From: Draconibacterium orientale
GTDB taxonomy: Bacteria; Bacteroidota; Bacteroidia; Bacteroidales; JAADGE01
Reading direction: 5' to 3'
DNA: 19,687 nucleotides
NCBI GenBank assembly: GCA_020718265.1
Contig: DYSM01000018.1
Span: 1-19,687 of the forward strand
Shown here: positions 17,232 through 19,687 of the stretch, in pieces
How positions within the stretch are numbered: position 1 is the stretch's first letter
How the letters are laid out: each line of letters starts with the position of its first letter
Notes under the pieces: generated by a model
Seen by the model: the letters and a program-made list of their open reading frames with translations, nothing else
What the model was told of the DNA's origin: nothing
Database searches by the model: none
Translations under genes and position numbers: made by a program

Positions 17232-17250
17232 TTTCCCCACTTTACCCCAC
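17215..17250 (-). promoter_or_regulatory. Putative MraZ operator boxes
   Basis: On the minus strand GTGGGG starts at 17250 and again at 17240. In the same 10-bp register are TTGTAT at 17230 and GTGTCA at 17220. Direct TGGGN boxes on a 10-bp period next to mraZ are the known type of MraZ binding site. The boxes surround the -33 element, which fits autorepression. The first two boxes are strong and the other two are weak. Confidence 0.65.
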
Positions 17251-17327
17251 GTTTTTTAAAACTTTTTTTTAAGTTATTAGAAAACATCATTTTACATGTT
17301 GAAATATTTTCGAACTAATTTTTGCTG

Positions 17328-17341
17328 TTTGGCGTGCCAAA
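17328..17341. promoter_or_regulatory. TTTGGC-GT-GCCAAA palindrome
   Basis: Perfect 6-bp arms around a 2-bp centre in the middle of the divergent region, about 90 bp from the mraZ promoter. It is GC-containing in an otherwise AT-rich stretch, as operators often are. The binding factor is unknown. Confidence 0.35.
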
Positions 17342-17424
17342 ATTTATAGAAAATTGTAGGATATGCTTTACTTAACTTATCAAAAGTCATATCAGAAACT
17401 TAAAATGATTATATGTAAATTATT

Positions 17425-17455
17425 GAAAATCTGTATGAAAATCTGTATGAAAATC
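17425..17455 (+). repeat. 12-bp tandem repeat, about 2.6 copies
   Basis: GAAAATCTGTAT occurs at 17425-17436 and 17437-17448, followed by a partial copy GAAAATC at 17449-17455. It lies upstream of the plus-strand promoter. It could be replication slippage or a regulatory array. Confidence 0.6.
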
Positions 17456-17463
17456 AAAAATAT

Positions 17464-17525
17464 TTAGGCTCAAATCTTATCTAAAAAAAAAATTAAATTC
17501 TTGTAAAAAAAATGTTAGGCTCAAA
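17464..17525 (+). repeat. 11-bp direct repeat upstream of the aconitase-like gene
   Basis: TTAGGCTCAAA occurs at 17464-17474 and again at 17515-17525, starts 51 bp apart. The second copy overlaps the probable -33 region of the plus-strand promoter, so the pair could be regulator half-sites. Confidence 0.45.
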
Positions 17526-17544
17526 AAGAATTTCTCTACATTTG
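17515..17544 (+). promoter_or_regulatory. Probable promoter of the aconitase-like gene
   Basis: TACATTTG at 17537-17544 matches the TAnnTTTG -7 element. The -33 region is weak: TTAG at 17515-17518, 18 nt upstream. The leader to the ATG at 17625 would be about 75 nt. Confidence 0.55.
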
Positions 17545-17624
17545 TCGAATAAATGAAAATTGAAAGCGTTTACAGTTTTATTTTTCTGAATACTGATGTC
17601 TAAAATCTAATATCTGTTTAAAAT

Positions 17625-19433
17625 ATGACAATCATTGAAAAAATTATTGCCGCACACTCCAAATACGAACGCGTTAATGCGGGCGAAATCGTTGATGTTG
17701 AACTTGATGTGCGCGCGGCTCGCGATTTTGGCGGTCCGAATGTAGTTAAGCATTTGATGGACAATAACTTGGATGTTGCCGATGTGTCAAAAACATTTTT
17801 CACATTTGACACAAACCCAACCGGCTCTGACCAGAAATATGCTGTAAATCAGCATGTTTGTCGCACTTATGCACGCGACCGAGGTATTCGCGTTTTTGAT
17901 ATTGACCACGGAATCGGCACGCACACGCTCATGGAAGAAGGTTTGGCATATCCCGGCAGCACGGCAGTTACAACGGATTCGCACGCCAATATTCTCGGTG
18001 CGATAGGCGCGTTCGGACAAGGCATGGGCGACCAAGATATTGCCGTGGCATTCAATAAAGGCAAAGTTTGGTTCAAAGTGCCTGAATCTGTGAAAATTAC
18101 GTTACACGGAAAACGTCCCGGATTTCTTTCAGCAAAAGATATTGTGTTGAATTTATTGAACAAATTCGGCGCAAACAGTTTGCTCGGTTACTCGGCAGAA
18201 CTTTACGGCGATGCCATCGATGAACTTACTGTGGATGAGCGCATTACAATTGCATCCATGGGCACGGAAATGGGCGCAATTACACTCATGTTTCCGCCTA
18301 ACAAAGCCGTGCTCGACTATTGCTCCGAGCGCGCCGGACGTAGGATTGACGGCGTTTATGCCAATGCAGATGCTGTTTATGCACAAGAATTTAATTTAGA
18401 TATTTCCACTTTTAAAACTATGGTGTCCATGCCGGGCAAACCGCATGATACTGTGGATATTGCGCAACAAAAAAAGCAAAAAATCGATTCGGCGTTCATC
18501 GGTTCCTGCACTAACGGACGCATTGAAGATATGCGTGAAGTTGCTAAAATACTGAAAGGCAGACGTGTTGCGCCCGGAGTTGTGCTCAAAATTGTGCCTT
18601 CGACAGACGCAATCTGGCAACAATGTTTGGACGAAGGTTTGATAAAAATATTCAAACAAGCGGGCGCAATGCTCTCAAATGCAGGCTGCGCCGGCTGTGC
18701 CGCAGGACAAGTCGGTCAGAACGGACCGGGCGAAATTACCATAAGTACGGGAAATCGTAATTTTCCGGGCAAACAAGGCAAGGGTAGTGTATATTTGGCT
18801 TCACCGGCAACGGTAGCAGCCTCTGCCATTGCAGGTTACATCACAACTCCGGACGAAATTCCGAACGAACCGGCAGTTTTCAAGCCGTCTGAAAATTTAC
18901 TCAAAAAAATGGGAGAAGCAAAGCAAAATTCGCATCATGCCGAAGCCAAATCCGTTGAAGTTCAAGGACGTGTGTGGGTGATTCGTGAAGATAATATCGA
19001 CACCGACATGATTTTCCACAACCGTTACTTGGCAATCACGAACATCAAAGAAATGGGGCAATACACGTTTGATAATCTTGCCGGGTACGAAGATTTTGCC
19101 AAAAAAGCCAAAGCCGGCGATATTGTGATGGTGGGCAAAAATTTCGGAAGCGGAAGTTCGCGCCAACAAGCCGTGGATTGCTTTATTTCTCTTGGTATTC
19201 AAGCGGTTATGGCAGAATCGTACGGCGCAATTTACGAACGCAACGCCATTAATGCTGCGTTCCCGATTGTTACTTACAAATCGTTGGAAAGTATTGATAT
19301 TCAAGACGGAGATACAATTAATGTCAATTTTGAAACAGGAGTCGTTACCAATTTAAAAAACGGAAAAATCGCTCAAGCCAAACCGTTTTCCGATGTTCAA
19401 TTAGAAATTTATACGAACGGAGGTTTGTTTTAA
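17625..19433 (+). CDS. Aconitase-superfamily hydro-lyase, fused LeuC-LeuD type (3-isopropylmalate dehydratase / homoaconitase / aconitase-like)
   Basis: A [4Fe-4S] dehydratase with the large (catalytic) and small (swivel) subunits fused in one 602-aa chain. Residues 1 to about 415 are LeuC-like: Cys295 (in GSCTNG), Cys355 and Cys358 (in GCAGC) are the expected cluster ligands. About 415-445 is a linker. The LeuD-like domain from about 447 contains EDNIDTDMI (455-463) and FGSGSSRQQA (507-516), which supplies substrate-binding and base residues. Two points are unusual: DSHA (118-121) replaces the common DSHT, and the substrate-loop position reads YLAI (468-471), neither YLRT (homoaconitase) nor YLVY (archaeal isopropylmalate isomerase). 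The substrate may therefore be 3-isopropylmalate, citrate or another 2-hydroxy acid. No leuA or leuB is adjacent. It is transcribed alone from its own promoter. Confidence 0.92.
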   Translation: MTIIEKIIAAHSKYERVNAGEIVDVELDVRAARDFGGPNVVKHLMDNNLDVADVSKTFFTFDTNPTGSDQKYAVNQHVCRTYARDRGIRVFDIDHGIGTHTLMEEGLAYPGSTAVTTDSHANILGAIGAFGQGMGDQDIAVAFNKGKVWFKVPESVKITLHGKRPGFLSAKDIVLNLLNKFGANSLLGYSAELYGDAIDELTVDERITIASMGTEMGAITLMFPPNKAVLDYCSERAGRRIDGVYANADAVYAQEFNLDISTFKTMVSMPGKPHDTVDIAQQKKQKIDSAFIGSCTNGRIEDMREVAKILKGRRVAPGVVLKIVPSTDAIWQQCLDEGLIKIFKQAGAMLSNAGCAGCAAGQVGQNGPGEITISTGNRNFPGKQGKGSVYLASPATVAASAIAGYITTPDEIPNEPAVFKPSENLLKKMGEAKQNSHHAEAKSVEVQGRVWVIREDNIDTDMIFHNRYLAITNIKEMGQYTFDNLAGYEDFAKKAKAGDIVMVGKNFGSGSSRQQAVDCFISLGIQAVMAESYGAIYERNAINAAFPIVTYKSLESIDIQDGDTINVNFETGVVTNLKNGKIAQAKPFSDVQLEIYTNGGLF

Positions 19434-19497
19434 ATAAACAGTTTTTGTAAGAAAACGTGTAAGTAATTGATTTTATGTAAATTATAGCCATTTTTTG

Positions 19498-19588
19498 TCG
19501 AATGTTTTGTCATTCAGTTGAAACTAAAAAAAACAATGAATGACTACTTTTTGACCATTGAATGACAACTAAATGACAAAATATTCGA
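19498..19588. repeat. 23-bp imperfect inverted repeat 3' of the aconitase-like gene
   Basis: The left arm 19498-19520 (starting TCGAATGTTTTGTCAT) and right arm 19566-19588 match as inverted copies at 21 of 23 positions, with a 45-nt spacer. The first 16 bp of the left arm are the exact reverse complement of 64-79 at the other end of the window. In the plus-strand RNA one of the two mismatches becomes a G-U pair, so a stem-loop after the stop codon is plausible. It could serve as a terminator or be the remains of a small non-coding mobile element. Confidence 0.65.
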
Positions 19589-19606
19589 TTGAAAAAATGA
19601 CAATAA
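19541..19606 (+). repeat. Intergenic repeat, right copy: 11-bp-phased TGAC array plus 34-bp core
   Basis: GAC recurs at 19542, 19553, 19564 and 19575, exactly 11 bp apart, and then after 24 bp at 19599. The left copy shows the same 24-bp final step (66 to 90). The core 19573-19606 equals 64-97 at 33 of 34 positions. Beyond the core, 19618-19641 matches 109-132 at 18 of 24 positions without gaps, so the repeat family extends past the core. Confidence 0.8.
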
Positions 19607-19651
19607 CGAACATTATATCAAATATTTACATGTTTTTTTACAATCACTGTC

Positions 19652-19687
19652 TTACAATCCGCCCGAATGTGCCGCGTGCAAGTTTGT
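19652..19687 (-). CDS. Possible 3' end of a minus-strand gene (partial)
   Basis: From the window edge the minus strand reads open for 11 codons (TNLHAAHSGGL) and ends with TAA at 19652-19654. The GC content jumps relative to the AT-rich spacer, which hints at coding sequence. The fragment is too short for recognition, and the plus strand is also open here, so this is tentative. If real, the right-hand repeat would lie between two convergent genes. Confidence 0.25.
   Translation of the reverse strand, partial: TNLHAAHSGGL

Larger units (their letters stand above)
17171..17624. other. 454-bp divergent intergenic regulatory region
   Basis: AT-rich non-coding stretch between mraZ (minus) and the aconitase-like gene (plus). 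It holds the mraZ promoter and boxes (17198-17250), a palindrome (17328-17341), a 12-bp tandem repeat (17425-17455), an 11-bp direct repeat (17464-17474 and 17515-17525) and the plus-strand promoter near 17537-17544. No small ORF or RNA gene stood out. Confidence 0.8.

Noticed and set aside
19434..19497. Classic intrinsic terminator immediately after the aconitase-like gene
   Set aside because: No GC-rich stem with a U-tract is present in this stretch; the only strong structure is the repeat-derived inverted repeat further on.

Overview
This window is a complete division and cell wall (dcw) gene cluster on the minus strand (about 218-17170), followed by a divergently transcribed aconitase-superfamily gene on the plus strand (17625-19433). 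Several signs point to a member of the Bacteroidota. The gene order is mraZ-rsmH-ftsL-ftsI-murE-mraY-murD-ftsW-murG-murC-ftsQ-ftsA-ftsZ, with no murF, murB or ddl inside the cluster. MraY is long (408 aa), the FtsI-type PBP ends in a PASTA domain, Shine-Dalgarno sequences are weak, and both divergent promoters carry a TAnnTTTG-type -7 element. MurE has the DNPR signature, which suggests meso-diaminopimelate peptidoglycan and hence a Gram-negative-type wall.

The cluster reads right to left. mraZ (regulator) and rsmH (16S rRNA methyltransferase) lead. They are followed by ftsL and ftsI (septal synthase parts), murE, mraY and murD (precursor synthesis), ftsW (SEDS glycosyltransferase), murG (lipid II synthesis), an unrecognised lipoprotein gene, murC, ftsQ, ftsA and ftsZ. 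Gaps are mostly under 60 bp and two junctions overlap (rsmH/ftsL by 4 bp, ftsW/murG by 11 bp), so one polycistronic unit is likely. It appears to start at a promoter at 17198-17231, next to 10-bp-phased GTGGGG boxes that look like an MraZ autoregulatory operator. It may end at a strong hairpin at 150-180.

The 454-bp divergent region (17171-17624) holds both promoters, a TTTGGC-GT-GCCAAA palindrome, a 12-bp tandem repeat and an 11-bp direct repeat. The plus-strand gene is a LeuC-LeuD fusion of 602 aa; its substrate cannot be settled from sequence alone.

The least conventional features are these: (1) a related intergenic repeat at both ends of the window, made of TGAC motifs on an 11-bp period followed by a 34-bp core conserved at 33/34 positions, with a 23-bp inverted repeat in the right copy; (2) FtsA with about 110 residues of highly charged predicted helix between its actin-like core and its membrane-binding tail; (3) a lipoprotein of unknown function between murG and murC; (4) an unusual active-site and substrate-loop signature in the aconitase-like fusion. 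No tRNA, rRNA, CRISPR array or transposase gene was seen. I found no compelling new multi-gene system; most of the window is a standard dcw cluster.
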